Shown here: positions 51,499 through 60,639 of the stretch, piece by piece
Position numbering within the stretch: the first letter of the stretch is position 1
Layout of the letters: the number at the start of each line of letters is the position of its first letter
Assembly (NCBI GenBank): GCA_038230335.1
Contig: JBBRNL010000011.1
Span: 23,117 to 87,116, forward strand
DNA from: JBBRDU01 sp038230335
GTDB lineage: Bacteria; Verrucomicrobiota; Verrucomicrobiia; Chthoniobacterales; UBA10450
Reading direction: 5' to 3'
Length of the DNA: 64,000 nt
Notes under the pieces: generated by a model
What the model saw: the letters and a program-made list of their open reading frames with translations, nothing else
What the model was told of the DNA's origin: nothing
The model's database searches: none
Position numbers and translations under genes: made by a program

Positions 51499-51555
51499 TG
51501 TAGCCTCTTGTCGCGCCGTAACGCCGTGGAGGAAGAGGGCGAAGGCCCCTACTTG
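51499..51555. repeat. TAGCC-type hairpin joined to a GTAGGGGC-type end
   Basis: TGTAGCC begins the element; GCCTCTT (51504-51510) pairs with AAGAGGGC (51533-51540) across a GC-rich loop of about 22 bases; GGCGAAGGCCCCTACTT follows directly and contains the GTAGGGGC word in reverse. It lies between the POT and MOSC genes. Confidence 0.5.
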
Positions 51556-51558
51556 TTT

Positions 51559-52347
51559 ATGAGTATCGTCGGAAAAGTTGAGAGCCTTTGGCGTTATCCG
51601 GTCAAAAGCATGCGCGGCGAAGAGATGGATGAATTGTTCGCCGGTTATGCGGGAGTTTATGCCGATCGCCTTTTTGCCTTTGAAAGCTCGGCCGCTCCAA
51701 AGGGCTTCCCGTTTTTCACCGGACGCGATCAACGCCAAATGATTCGTTACTGCGCGCGCTTCCGTAATCCGGAGAAAGCGGCGCGACCGGTCAACCAGGG
51801 TGAAGCGGAGAAATTGGGGTCGGGCGTTAATCCGATCTCGGCTGACGCATCCGAGTTAATGATCGATGTCGAAACGCCAGACGAGAAAACGTTCGCGATT
51901 GATGATCCGGCTTTAATCGACAATCTGCGCGCCGGTCTCGACGGAAATCACGAACTCACATTGCTTCGTTCGGACAAGGCGATCACCGATTGTCGTCCGT
52001 TGTCGATCTTTTCGTTGCAAACGGCGGAAAAACTCGGCGAGGAAACCGGCGTCGCCGTCGATAAGCGACGCTTCCGCGCCAATATTTATATCGATCTAAC
52101 GTCGGCCGAAGGTTTTGCCGAAGATGAATTCGTGGGTCGCTCGCTGCGCATCGGCTCAAAAGTAATCATCGCCGTTCTCCAGCGCGATGCGCGTTGCATG
52201 ATGATCACGCTCGATCCCGACACTGCGGAAAAAACGCCGGCCATATTGAAAGCCGTCGCGCAGGCGCACGAAGGCATGGCCGGTGTCTATGGTGCCGTGC
52301 TCGTGGAAGGTATGATTCGCAAAGGCGATTCTGTCGAATTGCTGTAG
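51559..52347 (+). CDS. MOSC domain protein
   Basis: From the ATG at 51559 the 262-residue product begins with a MOSC N-terminal beta-barrel region (V-E-S-L-W-R-Y-P-V-K-S-M-R-G-E) and ends with a MOSC domain containing R-R-F-R-A-N-I-Y-I-D and L-Q-R-D-A-R-C-M-M-I-T-L, where the Cys is the expected sulfur carrier. MOSC proteins handle molybdenum cofactor sulfur or related reductions (mARC-like). The Leu-Thr in I-D-L-T-S is encoded by the rare CTA-ACG pair. Confidence 0.9.
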   Translation: MSIVGKVESLWRYPVKSMRGEEMDELFAGYAGVYADRLFAFESSAAPKGFPFFTGRDQRQMIRYCARFRNPEKAARPVNQGEAEKLGSGVNPISADASELMIDVETPDEKTFAIDDPALIDNLRAGLDGNHELTLLRSDKAITDCRPLSIFSLQTAEKLGEETGVAVDKRRFRANIYIDLTSAEGFAEDEFVGRSLRIGSKVIIAVLQRDARCMMITLDPDTAEKTPAILKAVAQAHEGMAGVYGAVLVEGMIRKGDSVELL

Positions 52348-52355
52348 CGATCCGA

Positions 52356-52763
52356 TCATGCGTCGGCCCGCGTCGACGCTGACTTGATGTCGACCACCGG
52401 CGTGCCGTCGAATGCCTCGATCGGCCCGATCTTCAACTGTGTGCCGTCAATCTCACGCACCGTCACGGGATGGAGCCCGAGCGGGTTCGGTCGCGCAGGC
52501 GACCGCGTGTAAAACACGCCGGTGAGCGGACGGCTCTCATCGCTGCGCGGATGCCCCATTAGAACATCGCGCCTGGCCTCGTGTAACCACGTCATGACGA
52601 TCAACTCGTGACCGACCTCCATTCCCAACAACGCGTCGGCAAATTGCGGTTCGATCTCGAGCCACGCATCCGGCGCACCTTCCGGTCCCTGCCGCGGCGC
52701 CTCTTCCCGCAGCTTCAGTGTCGAGCGAATGAAACCAACCGGCTGCAATGTATAAGAGCTCAT
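52356..52763 (-). CDS. trmO: TrmO: tRNA t6A37 N6-methyltransferase
   Basis: From the ATG at 52763 the 135-residue protein is a TsaA/TrmO-type protein: P-V-G-F-I-R-S near residue 8, then Y-T-R-S-P-A-R-P-N-P-L-G-L-H-P-V near 87 and D-G-T-P-V-V-D-I-K near 117. TrmO methylates N6-threonylcarbamoyladenosine at position 37 of tRNA-Thr using SAM. The gene reads toward the MOSC gene. The length agrees with short bacterial forms. Confidence 0.92.
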   Translation of the reverse strand: MSSYTLQPVGFIRSTLKLREEAPRQGPEGAPDAWLEIEPQFADALLGMEVGHELIVMTWLHEARRDVLMGHPRSDESRPLTGVFYTRSPARPNPLGLHPVTVREIDGTQLKIGPIEAFDGTPVVDIKSASTRADA

Positions 52764-52812
52764 CTTGTTCAACGTTGTTCACGTTTGCTTTGACGCAAAT
52801 GCTCCCTTCAGC

Positions 52813-55800
52813 TTACGCGAGTAGCTCTTCGAGTTCTTCGGTGGTGAGGCCGGTCATGAGCGGTTCCTCGCTGTCGATGGCGGCATCGATCGCCGCGCGT
52901 TTTTTCTCCTGCAACCGCAGGATCTTTTCTTCGACGGTGTCGCGGGTGATCAGCTTGTAGGCGGTGACGACACGGGTTTGCCCGATGCGATGGGCGCGGT
53001 CGGTCGCTTGCGCTTCGACCGCGGGATTCCACCACGGATCAAAATGAATGACGGTGTCGGCGGCGGAGAGGTTCAGGCCGACGCCGCCGGCTTTTAGGCT
53101 GATCAGAAAGACTGGAATCGCGGAATCGCTCTGGAAGCGATCCACCACTTCCTGACGCTGTTTGGTTGAGCCGTCGAGATAGCAGAATGGAATCTCGAGC
53201 CTCTCCAGACGTTCGCGAATGAGGTGCAGCATCGAGACGAACTGGCTGAAGACGAGCACACGGTGTTCGCCGTCGATCGCTTCTTCGAGGAGCTCATCGA
53301 GTAGGTCCAGCTTTGCGGAGGTCTCTTCCTTATCGATGCCGACGAGGCGCAGATCGCAGCAGACCTGGCGCAAACGGAGCAGGCCCGTGAGCATCTTCAT
53401 CCGTTGGGCACCGGCGTTCACATTCTTGCCGGAGCCGCCGAGACCCTGCTGGATCTCGCGCAGCAGCGCGTCGTAGGCGGCGCGTTGATGGCCCGTTAGG
53501 CTGCAGGGTACGACCTGCTCGATTTTCTCGGGCAGGTCTTTGGCAACGTCGCGTTTCCGCCGGCGGAGCAGAAACGGCTGCAACCGGCGGGAGAGGCGGC
53601 GTTGCACCTCCGGCGCGGAGCCGCGCGCGATCGGTAGTTCGTAGCGCTCGCGGAAGTCGTTGCGATTCCCAAGATAGCCGGGCAGCGCGAAGTTCATGAT
53701 CGACCACAGATCGCGCACCGAATTTTCCATCGGGGTGCCGGTCAGCACGAAGCGATGGGCCGCGCGGAGAGCGTAGGCAGCCTGCGCATTTTGCGTCTCC
53801 GGATTTTTGATGTGCTGCGCTTCGTCGAGCACGGCAGTTGAGAAGTGGAATTCGCGCAGTGTGTCGATGTCGCGCCGCAGCAGTGCGTAGCTTGTGACGA
53901 CCATGTCGACGCCTGCAATCGATTTGAAACGGGCGGCGCGATCGGCCCCTTCGAGCACGAGCGTCTTCAATTCGGGAGTAAACTTCCGCGCTTCATTCTC
54001 CCAATTTGTCACAAGCGATGTCGGGCAGACGATGAGGGCCGGGCCATTGCCTTGGTGGGCTCGGAGAAACGCGAGCGTCTGCACCGTTTTACCAAGACCC
54101 ATCTCGTCGGCGAGAATTCCGCCCAGATTGTTCGCAGCGAGGCGCGTGAGCCATGCAAAACCGGCAAGTTGATACTCGCGCAATATCTCCGCGAGCGTGC
54201 CGAGTTTCGTCTTCGCATCCGGCGACGCGTCGCGGCCGGTGATAAACTTCTTCAGTGCTTCGCGGCGATCGGCGACGGCGGAGCCAAGTTCTCGCGCGGT
54301 CTGTTCGACATACCCGGCGTGGGCGCGGTTGATGCGATAAAGCCCGGGCTGCGTCTGCGCCGGATCGCAATCGCGAATGACCTGCTCGAAATCCTCGAGG
54401 CCCGCGGTGTCGATCACGGCGAGGTGGCCATTCTTTAATCGCGTCTGTGACTGGCCGGAGCGAAGCAGCCGCTGGATGTCGGCGTTCGAAAACACCTCCC
54501 CGCCGGGCGTGGTGAGCGAGTAACGCACCTCGAACCAATCCTGACCCGACCCGACAATCTCGAGCTTCGGCGTGACGCGCTCGATCTCTGCGGTCCAGTT
54601 CTCGACCTGTGCGGTCAGGGTCGTCTTCCAGTCGCGCTGCAGTCTCGGATAATCGCTCGCGAAAAACCGCACCACACTGGGCTGACCGTGCAACACAAAG
54701 CCGCCGGCGTCGGTTCGGGCGAAACTCATCTGCTCAAGGCGCGCGACCGCCGCATTTTCGGCGTCGACATTGCGCATCAAGACTAGATCAACATTTTGCG
54801 GATCACGAAAAACGAATTGATCCTGTCCATTGGCCAACGCTTTGATCGGCACGCGCTCTCCGTAAGCGCACATCAGCTCAGCCGTGACGCTGTTGAGGGT
54901 TCCGGCTAGTCGCAACTCAAAGACGGGCCGCGCCGTTGCGATTTCGGGAAGGCGCACGCCTTCGCCGGCGCGCACGTCGAATGCATCGCGCAGCCGCGGA
55001 AGATCGAACGCGAGGAAGTGCAACGCGCGGTCTCCATCGATCAGCAGAGGCCGCTCGATCAGGTGCGTCGAGCCGGCCGGCAACGCTTCACCGCACCGGG
55101 CGAACTCGTTATTCTTCATTAGCCACGCGTCGGTTGCGTTCCAGAGGAGCAGGGCATTCGGCGGAAGGTTGCATTTCACTGTAATGCCTCCGTCGCGACG
55201 CGACTCGATCAGAAGCTCGGGACGCAGCGCGGCCGAGGAGATCGTCGCCCGCGTCGCTTTGCCGAAGGTCACGCGTGGATGATTCTGCAACGCGGGGAGC
55301 AGCCGCAGGAAAGCGTCGCGGGACAAAGTCGCCATGCCACTCTCAAAGATCGCGGGAACCGCGCGCAAGCCTTCGATCAGCACGAGATCGGCGGCGTCGG
55401 CTGCAAAAGTGGTGTTCTTCGGGAGTGCGGAGACGAGCGTGCGGTTTCGAGAAACTTCGGCTTCGACCACGATCATGATCTGCCCTTTCTGCCATGCGTC
55501 CGTGAAGTTGGGCGGCAGGATTACGTGCAGTGTCGCAGCGACTGCGCCAGCAGTCTCGATGGAGACGAACCGCGGACCTGCCGGAGCTTCGGGGATCGTC
55601 GGCTCGACTGGCGAGAAATCTACAGCGGCCGGTGGATTCAGATAGCCCAGGCCCACCGCGACCGAGTGCGCACAAATTTTCCCGGCCGAGCGAGACTCCC
55701 AACAGCTGCAGAGATTTTCGACGTCGATTGCGCTTTTGATTCGCAGACCGGAGCGGTAATTCTTCGAACCTTCGCGCACGTAGCCGGTTAGCAATGGCGG

Positions 55801-55914
55801 CTCATATGTGGCCCCAGAGACTCGGCCGCTCTTGAGCAATTCGCGCGCAGGCTTCATCGCCTGCCATCCCCCTGCATTGAGGAGGAGCTTCTCGGTAATC
55901 GGGATAGAGGTCAC
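52813..55914 (-). CDS. SNF2 family ATPase/helicase with SWIM zinc finger
   Basis: The 1033-residue protein has a SWIM zinc-binding motif near residue 70 (C-S-C-W with I-C-A-H) and a C-terminal Snf2 ATPase (about 560-1030): D-E-M-G-L-G-K-T-V-Q-T-L, D-E-A-Q-H-I-K-N and the late motif H-F-D-P-W-W-N-P-A-V-E-A-Q-A-T-D-R-A-H-R-I-G-Q-T. This matches the bacterial HepA-like SNF2/SWIM type, which remodels protein-DNA or RNA polymerase complexes. It follows the DUF4326 gene. Confidence 0.93.
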   Translation of the reverse strand: MTSIPITEKLLLNAGGWQAMKPARELLKSGRVSGATYEPPLLTGYVREGSKNYRSGLRIKSAIDVENLCSCWESRSAGKICAHSVAVGLGYLNPPAAVDFSPVEPTIPEAPAGPRFVSIETAGAVAATLHVILPPNFTDAWQKGQIMIVVEAEVSRNRTLVSALPKNTTFAADAADLVLIEGLRAVPAIFESGMATLSRDAFLRLLPALQNHPRVTFGKATRATISSAALRPELLIESRRDGGITVKCNLPPNALLLWNATDAWLMKNNEFARCGEALPAGSTHLIERPLLIDGDRALHFLAFDLPRLRDAFDVRAGEGVRLPEIATARPVFELRLAGTLNSVTAELMCAYGERVPIKALANGQDQFVFRDPQNVDLVLMRNVDAENAAVARLEQMSFARTDAGGFVLHGQPSVVRFFASDYPRLQRDWKTTLTAQVENWTAEIERVTPKLEIVGSGQDWFEVRYSLTTPGGEVFSNADIQRLLRSGQSQTRLKNGHLAVIDTAGLEDFEQVIRDCDPAQTQPGLYRINRAHAGYVEQTARELGSAVADRREALKKFITGRDASPDAKTKLGTLAEILREYQLAGFAWLTRLAANNLGGILADEMGLGKTVQTLAFLRAHQGNGPALIVCPTSLVTNWENEARKFTPELKTLVLEGADRAARFKSIAGVDMVVTSYALLRRDIDTLREFHFSTAVLDEAQHIKNPETQNAQAAYALRAAHRFVLTGTPMENSVRDLWSIMNFALPGYLGNRNDFRERYELPIARGSAPEVQRRLSRRLQPFLLRRRKRDVAKDLPEKIEQVVPCSLTGHQRAAYDALLREIQQGLGGSGKNVNAGAQRMKMLTGLLRLRQVCCDLRLVGIDKEETSAKLDLLDELLEEAIDGEHRVLVFSQFVSMLHLIRERLERLEIPFCYLDGSTKQRQEVVDRFQSDSAIPVFLISLKAGGVGLNLSAADTVIHFDPWWNPAVEAQATDRAHRIGQTRVVTAYKLITRDTVEEKILRLQEKKRAAIDAAIDSEEPLMTGLTTEELEELLA

Positions 55915-55962
55915 GGGCGAGCAATGTCGCGCATTCGGTGCCTTTGCGAAAATCTCCGCGCG

Positions 55963-56268
55963 CTACTTCGGCCGCGAGTTCGCGATTTCCAGCAGCAGGT
56001 CAGCGTGGCACGGCTGATCGAGCGCGCACCAGCAGGCGAGATCTTTGTCGTGCAGGCAGTGGCGGATATCACGCTCGTTGAAGTTATCGGCCAAATGCTG
56101 CTCGTATAACGCAACGGCTTTTTCGGCAGTGAGCGTTTCGCCGTTCATCAGCTGCGAGCCCACCACGTACGGGTTTCCCCAAACCGTCGGTCGGCCCACG
56201 TAGATGGCGTTCGCCGGCATCTTCCAGTCTTTCGCGCGACTGCGCTGGATTCGCTTCGGTTTGCTCAT
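55963..56268 (-). CDS. DUF4326 protein
   Basis: The 101-residue protein matches DUF4326: I-Y-V-G-R-P-T-V-W-G-N-P-Y-V near residue 26-39 and D-K-D-L-A-C-W-C-A-L-D-Q-P-C-H-A-D-L-L-L near 80, with three cysteines and a histidine that may bind metal. The family is found in phages and bacteria and has no known function. The start is ATG at 56268. It precedes the SNF2/SWIM gene by 49 bases. Confidence 0.9.
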   Translation of the reverse strand: MSKPKRIQRSRAKDWKMPANAIYVGRPTVWGNPYVVGSQLMNGETLTAEKAVALYEQHLADNFNERDIRHCLHDKDLACWCALDQPCHADLLLEIANSRPK

Positions 56269-56455
56269 AGGGGCCACAACGCAACTGCAGAACGATTTAA
56301 GCCTTTCAGAATTTCAGTTTTGAGAGCTCTGCCGTTGCTTCGCATCCGTTTCAGCAGCTTTAGACTGCCTCTTCCCGCTGCTTCAGTCGATTCGTCCCTG
56401 CGCTAAAACGAAAAAGCGCGGGGCGGGGCTCTCGAAAGCAAACGTCCAGTGCCTG

Positions 56456-57262
56456 CTATTCCCGACGCCGGCGGATGTAGAGCAACGCTCCGAGCGTCGG
56501 CCCAGCGACTAAGGCAAAGGTGGATGGCTCAGGGACGACTTGGGGGTTGTTGAAAAACAAGTTGTCTTCTGGGGCACCGCCGCCCGTCGTTTGCGCATTG
56601 TAGAGGTGAAACCCTGCGGCCACTCCGATGTAGTTAAAGAAACTTGACTGGCTTCCAGTCAGCCCGCCACTCCGGGTGATGGTCCATATGCCTCCTGTCG
56701 CGTCCGTTTGCGTGAGCTGAACGGTGAATACCGTGTTCGGATCGTAGACATTTCCAAACAGGATGGTCGTGGCTCCGGTCGGCGTATTGTTCACGGAGTA
56801 AACGTCACCGCCGATATTCAGATTGAAGATCGTGTTTGAGTTCGTATCTCTGACATCAATTCCTTTGTTTCCATTCCGAAAATTGACCGCCAGTTGAAAG
56901 ATGAAGGACTGCCCATTCAAAAGCGGCGCGTCGAAAAAGCGCGTTGCCTCAGCGGTGGCGCCGCTGTGACCGAAGAGGCCGAACGAAGCGCCGGAAGTGT
57001 TGATATTCCCGCCACCGTTGCCCGGTGCCAGCGTCGTTGAGTCTCCAATAAAACTTCCTGCCGCCGTGGTGCCGGGTGGATTCGCAGCGACCGCCCATGC
57101 TCCGAACGTTGCCGGTGTTCCCCCATCCTTGCCGTTGAACGATCCGGCACCGCTGCCGCCATAGACCGGGTCGCCCGCATTGTCGGACCCAGGCGTAGCG
57201 GCGCTGAGCACAGATGCAGCAAATGCCGCGACGACAGCAGCCAGGGTGAATTTCTTGATCAT
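56456..57262 (-). CDS. PEP-CTERM sorted extracellular protein
   Basis: The 268-residue product has a signal peptide (residues 1-21, ending V-L-S-A) and ends with V-P-E-P-S-T-F-A-L-V followed by a hydrophobic span and R-R-R-R-E, the PEP-CTERM sorting signal. Between is a Gly/Asn/Ser-rich, beta-strand-rich region without recognisable domain. The protein should be processed by an exosortase and placed on the surface or in an exopolysaccharide matrix. No exosortase gene is in the window. Confidence 0.93.
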   Translation of the reverse strand: MIKKFTLAAVVAAFAASVLSAATPGSDNAGDPVYGGSGAGSFNGKDGGTPATFGAWAVAANPPGTTAAGSFIGDSTTLAPGNGGGNINTSGASFGLFGHSGATAEATRFFDAPLLNGQSFIFQLAVNFRNGNKGIDVRDTNSNTIFNLNIGGDVYSVNNTPTGATTILFGNVYDPNTVFTVQLTQTDATGGIWTITRSGGLTGSQSSFFNYIGVAAGFHLYNAQTTGGGAPEDNLFFNNPQVVPEPSTFALVAGPTLGALLYIRRRRE

Positions 57263-57377
57263 ATTCCCTCCGTACCCTCCATCGGCTTACTCCCGCGCCG
57301 GAGCTTTCTCAGGTTCCTGAGGATACGTCAACGCGATAGTAAGCTCATTCAGCTTTCAGCTTTCTCGCGCCTTGCCT

Positions 57378-58718
57378 CTACTGTCCCTCCCAGGAGAGTC
57401 CTTCGGTCATCATCTTCACTTCGCTCCCTCCATTCTCCGGTTTAACGAAAATGCTGAGTGTCGCTTGATCACGTTTCCGTTTAAGGATGGACGAGTTCGC
57501 GGTGATCAGGTCGCTCCCATCTTTGGCCCATCCCTGCCCTTTCAAATTTGCGGTCAGCTCCGCGCAGGCGCTCTTCACCGGCAACTTGCTCTTGAAGGAC
57601 ATCTGCTCCACCAGCGCCTTGTACTCGATATCGGTCGCATCTTTCGTTAGGGCAAGATCCTTGACCTTTAACCCGGGCGCGGCCGGCTTTTTCGAATCCT
57701 CCTTCTCCGAGTCATCAGGTTCGGATTTTTCGTTCGTTTGCTTCGCGTCCGATTTTTTCGATTCGGCCACCTGGTACTCCTTTGGAATTTCCCCTAACGG
57801 CGCTACAAACTTGAGCTGCACCTCCCATGTCTCGCCAAAAAAATCGACCGGTCCATTGGTCGTGAGTTCGCCCTCCACCTTGCCGTCGGCGTAGGTGAAT
57901 CCGCTCGTCTCAATCGAGCCAATCGAACTGAAGCCCTTTTTCTTCATGGCATTGTGCGTCACTTCGCAACCGTAGATACCGCCATCGTCGTGCAGGGAAA
58001 TGACCAGCGCGCTGCCGAATTTGCCAAACGAGGCATCAAAGTCCGGCTTCTTGGCCTTGGAATGATCCTTTTCCGTGAACACGAGCACGATCCCAGGTTT
58101 TCCGTCGAACGGCTCCCCCCAGCGTGCCGACACCTGGGTCAGCGGGACCTCTTTACCGTCCCCCTTAAAAGTACCGGTCACGGTCGGCTTCACGTTTGCG
58201 GCCGGGCCGGGCTTCTTGGGCGCGGATCCCGGCAACTCCTCGCCGGCCCTGAGCAGCGCGGCATCAAACCGCACATCGAAGCCTCTCGGAACCATGGCAT
58301 CGGCCTTGACCGCCGCATTGGCTTTGCCGGTCGCGCGTCCATTTTCCAGCTTGAGTTCGCCGGTGCCGTCACTACTGCCTCCGATCGTCGTGCCGCCGCC
58401 GGCCGCGCTCCAATTCTTCAGTTCGCCGGTCTTCTTGAAGACGAGTCTGAGGAACGGCTGTGGGAACTCGCCGAATCCGCCCTCCTTTTCCACGGCTCGC
58501 ACCTTCTTCAATTTCTCGCCCGAGATCGGCTGTGCCGTCAGCACCACCGCGACATCTTCTTCTCCGGCGGTCGCCGACTCGTACGCGACCGCGTGCGCCA
58601 GCTGGTAGGTCTTCTTGCTCAAGGTCATCGACCCCTCCGCCGGTTTGGTTTGCTGCGCGAAAAGCGCCGCGTCCAGCGCGACCATCGCCGCCAACAAACA
58701 GATGAATTTCCTGATCAT
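57378..58718 (-). CDS. large exported protein of unknown function
   Basis: The 446-residue product has a signal peptide (residues 1-22, ending A-L-F-A-Q). The rest is Lys/Ser/Gly/Glu-rich and beta-rich with W-E-V-Q-L-K-F and S-K-K-P-A-A-P-G-like linkers; residues 345-365 are a Lys/Glu/Ser tract. I recognise no domain. P-L-G-E near residue 335 uses the rare TTA codon, and A-L-T-K near 370 the CTA codon, within the CCTAACG motif. Confidence 0.65.
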   Translation of the reverse strand: MIRKFICLLAAMVALDAALFAQQTKPAEGSMTLSKKTYQLAHAVAYESATAGEEDVAVVLTAQPISGEKLKKVRAVEKEGGFGEFPQPFLRLVFKKTGELKNWSAAGGGTTIGGSSDGTGELKLENGRATGKANAAVKADAMVPRGFDVRFDAALLRAGEELPGSAPKKPGPAANVKPTVTGTFKGDGKEVPLTQVSARWGEPFDGKPGIVLVFTEKDHSKAKKPDFDASFGKFGSALVISLHDDGGIYGCEVTHNAMKKKGFSSIGSIETSGFTYADGKVEGELTTNGPVDFFGETWEVQLKFVAPLGEIPKEYQVAESKKSDAKQTNEKSEPDDSEKEDSKKPAAPGLKVKDLALTKDATDIEYKALVEQMSFKSKLPVKSACAELTANLKGQGWAKDGSDLITANSSILKRKRDQATLSIFVKPENGGSEVKMMTEGLSWEGQ

Positions 58719-58849
58719 AAAATATTGCTTCCTTTGGAATTTAGAACCCGCTCGAGCGAGCTCACGAGAACACGGCCGGTGTGCAAAGCCAGCAATGATT
58801 TCAGCGTGTCAGCTTCAGCTTTAAGCTTTCCGCTTTTCCCAGCCGATCT

Positions 58850-59422
58850 TCAGACTCGAAGCGAGCCACGGAATGCCCGGCCACTATAGTAGGACTCCGC
58901 GCCGTTAGACCCCACGAAGACGCGGCCGTAGCTGCGAGTACCGTAGAGTGCGCCGCCAAGTTTTCTAATCTCCGCAGGCGTCTCTATCCAGCTTGATCTT
59001 TTCGTATCGAACTCGCCCAGTTTCTGAAGCTCGAGATATTCTTCCTCCGTCAGAAGCTCGACGCCCATCTCCGTCGCCATCCCCACCGCGCTATCCTTCG
59101 GCTTATGTTCCTTCCTCGCCTCCAGCGCGTCATCGTCGTAACAAAAACTGACGCGACCAATCGGAGTCTGCGCCGAACAATCGAAAAAGATATATTCGCC
59201 GGTCTTCTTGTCCTGACCGACCACGTCCGGCTCGCCGCCGGTTTCTTCCATCATCTGGAGCGACCAGAGCTTTGCAGCGTTAGCCTCCAGTTTTGCTTTT
59301 ACCTTTGCCCAATCAAGACCCTTGTGGCGATTCATGTTCTTCTGGAAACGAGCTCGCAACATTTCGAGTAACTCTTCGCGCTCTTTCGGCGACAGCTTCT
59401 TCCTGGTCTCAACATTTTTCAT
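58850..59422 (-). CDS. DUF4256 protein
   Basis: From the ATG at 59422 the 190-residue protein fits DUF4256: W-A-K-V-K-A-K-L-E, L-x-x-M-E-E-T-G-G-E-P-D-V, Y-I-F-F-D-C-S and R-V-S-F-C-Y-D-x-x-A, W-I-E-T-P-A-E-I-R-K-L-G-G-A-L-Y-G-T-R-x-Y-G-R-V-F-V. No function is known for the family. Confidence 0.92.
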   Translation of the reverse strand: MKNVETRKKLSPKEREELLEMLRARFQKNMNRHKGLDWAKVKAKLEANAAKLWSLQMMEETGGEPDVVGQDKKTGEYIFFDCSAQTPIGRVSFCYDDDALEARKEHKPKDSAVGMATEMGVELLTEEEYLELQKLGEFDTKRSSWIETPAEIRKLGGALYGTRSYGRVFVGSNGAESYYSGRAFRGSLRV

Positions 59423-59545
59423 GGCTGTTATCCTTGATCGCTGCGCCGTGCACGAATTGTCAATCAAACCTTTCGCGTCGCAAATCCCATTTTCTCCAGG
59501 AAGCGCCTCATCTGACTAGGGAAACGCGCTCTCCTCGCTATTGCG

Positions 59546-59567
59546 AAGCCGGGCTTGAGCCCGGCCG
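59546..59567. repeat. GCCGGGCT hairpin upstream of esterase
   Basis: GCCGGGCT and AGCCCGGC (59548-59565) form an 8-bp stem with TG loop. A nearly identical hairpin, CCGGGCTT / AAGCCCGG around TCC, is at 60372-60390 beyond the esterase stop, so the pair flanks one gene. Confidence 0.6.
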
Positions 59568-59590
59568 TCGACCCGGTATTCTCGCAAGCC

Positions 59591-60322
59591 ATGCACCGCG
59601 ACTATCAGCGTTGGTACTCACACCGTCTCAATCGCGACATGGGCGTCGCCGTTTACGGTCATTACGGAATGCCCATCCTCGCCTTCCCGACAAGCGGCGG
59701 CGACGAATGGGAGCAGGAAGGCCAGGGCATGATCCCCACCCTCGGCCCTTATCTCGACGAGGGGCGAATCAGGATTTTCTGCATCAACGGCGTGCAGAAC
59801 GATTCGTTCCAAAACAAAGGAGCCCATCCCTTCCATCGAAGCTGGATGCAGGCGCAATACGAAGCCTACGTGGCCAGCGAAGTCTTCCCCTTCATCGACT
59901 CGCAGTGCCAGACGCCGGGGATCCCGATCACCACCTACGGCGCATCGCTCGGCGCGTTCCACGCGGCCAACACCCTCTTCAAGCATCCCGACCGCGTTAA
60001 GCGCTGCTACGCGCTCTCCGGCGTTTACGACATGCGCGACTCGATGGATGGAATGTACGACGACAACTTCTACTTCAATAATCCGATCGACTATATGGCC
60101 AACCAGAACGACCCCTGGTTTCTCCACCAGTACGCGAGTTGCGACATCCACCTCGCGACCGGCTCTGGCCCATGGGAGAACAGTGGACCGACCTACCAAA
60201 TGTCCGCCGTGCTCGCGAGCCGGGGGATTGCTCATCATCTGGACGACTGGGGCCCGAAAGGCGGGCACGAATGGCCCTACTGGCATCACCAGATGTGGGA
60301 GTACGTGGGCGCGCACTTCTAG
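59591..60322 (+). CDS. esterase-type alpha/beta hydrolase
   Basis: From the ATG at 59591 the 243-residue protein is an esterase of the putative-esterase (D-type) family. G-A-S-L-G-A is the nucleophile elbow near residue 118, with preceding strand P-I-T-T-Y. A probable Asp and His are in G-S-G-P-W-E-N and K-G-G-H-E-W-P-Y-W-H-H near residues 197 and 225. Cytosolic, no signal peptide. The acyl substrate is unknown. Confidence 0.88.
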   Translation: MHRDYQRWYSHRLNRDMGVAVYGHYGMPILAFPTSGGDEWEQEGQGMIPTLGPYLDEGRIRIFCINGVQNDSFQNKGAHPFHRSWMQAQYEAYVASEVFPFIDSQCQTPGIPITTYGASLGAFHAANTLFKHPDRVKRCYALSGVYDMRDSMDGMYDDNFYFNNPIDYMANQNDPWFLHQYASCDIHLATGSGPWENSGPTYQMSAVLASRGIAHHLDDWGPKGGHEWPYWHHQMWEYVGAHF

Positions 60323-60368
60323 AAACTGTGCGCCTCGCATTTCAGCGTTTGCCGTAGCGCTCGGAGAT

Positions 60369-60392
60369 CGACCGGGCTTTCCAAGCCCGGCC
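60369..60392. repeat. GCCCGG hairpin downstream of esterase
   Basis: CCGGGCTT (60372-60379) and AAGCCCGG (60383-60390) pair around TCC. It shares its stem with the hairpin upstream of the same gene and could end its transcript. Confidence 0.55.
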
Positions 60393-60420
60393 ATTGGGCA
60401 GTTTACCCGCCGCGGCGGGC

Positions 60421-60510
<90 letters not shown>

Positions 60511-60639
60511 CAGGCTGCCGGTCCAAACTTCGCGTCATGCCAAGCGCCGACTTGCAGGCGAGTACAAGAAAAAAGGACCGGCCCCAATTCTGATCTTACG
60601 CTGCCCTTCGCGTGCCGTACGGTTGGACCGCAGGTTCGT

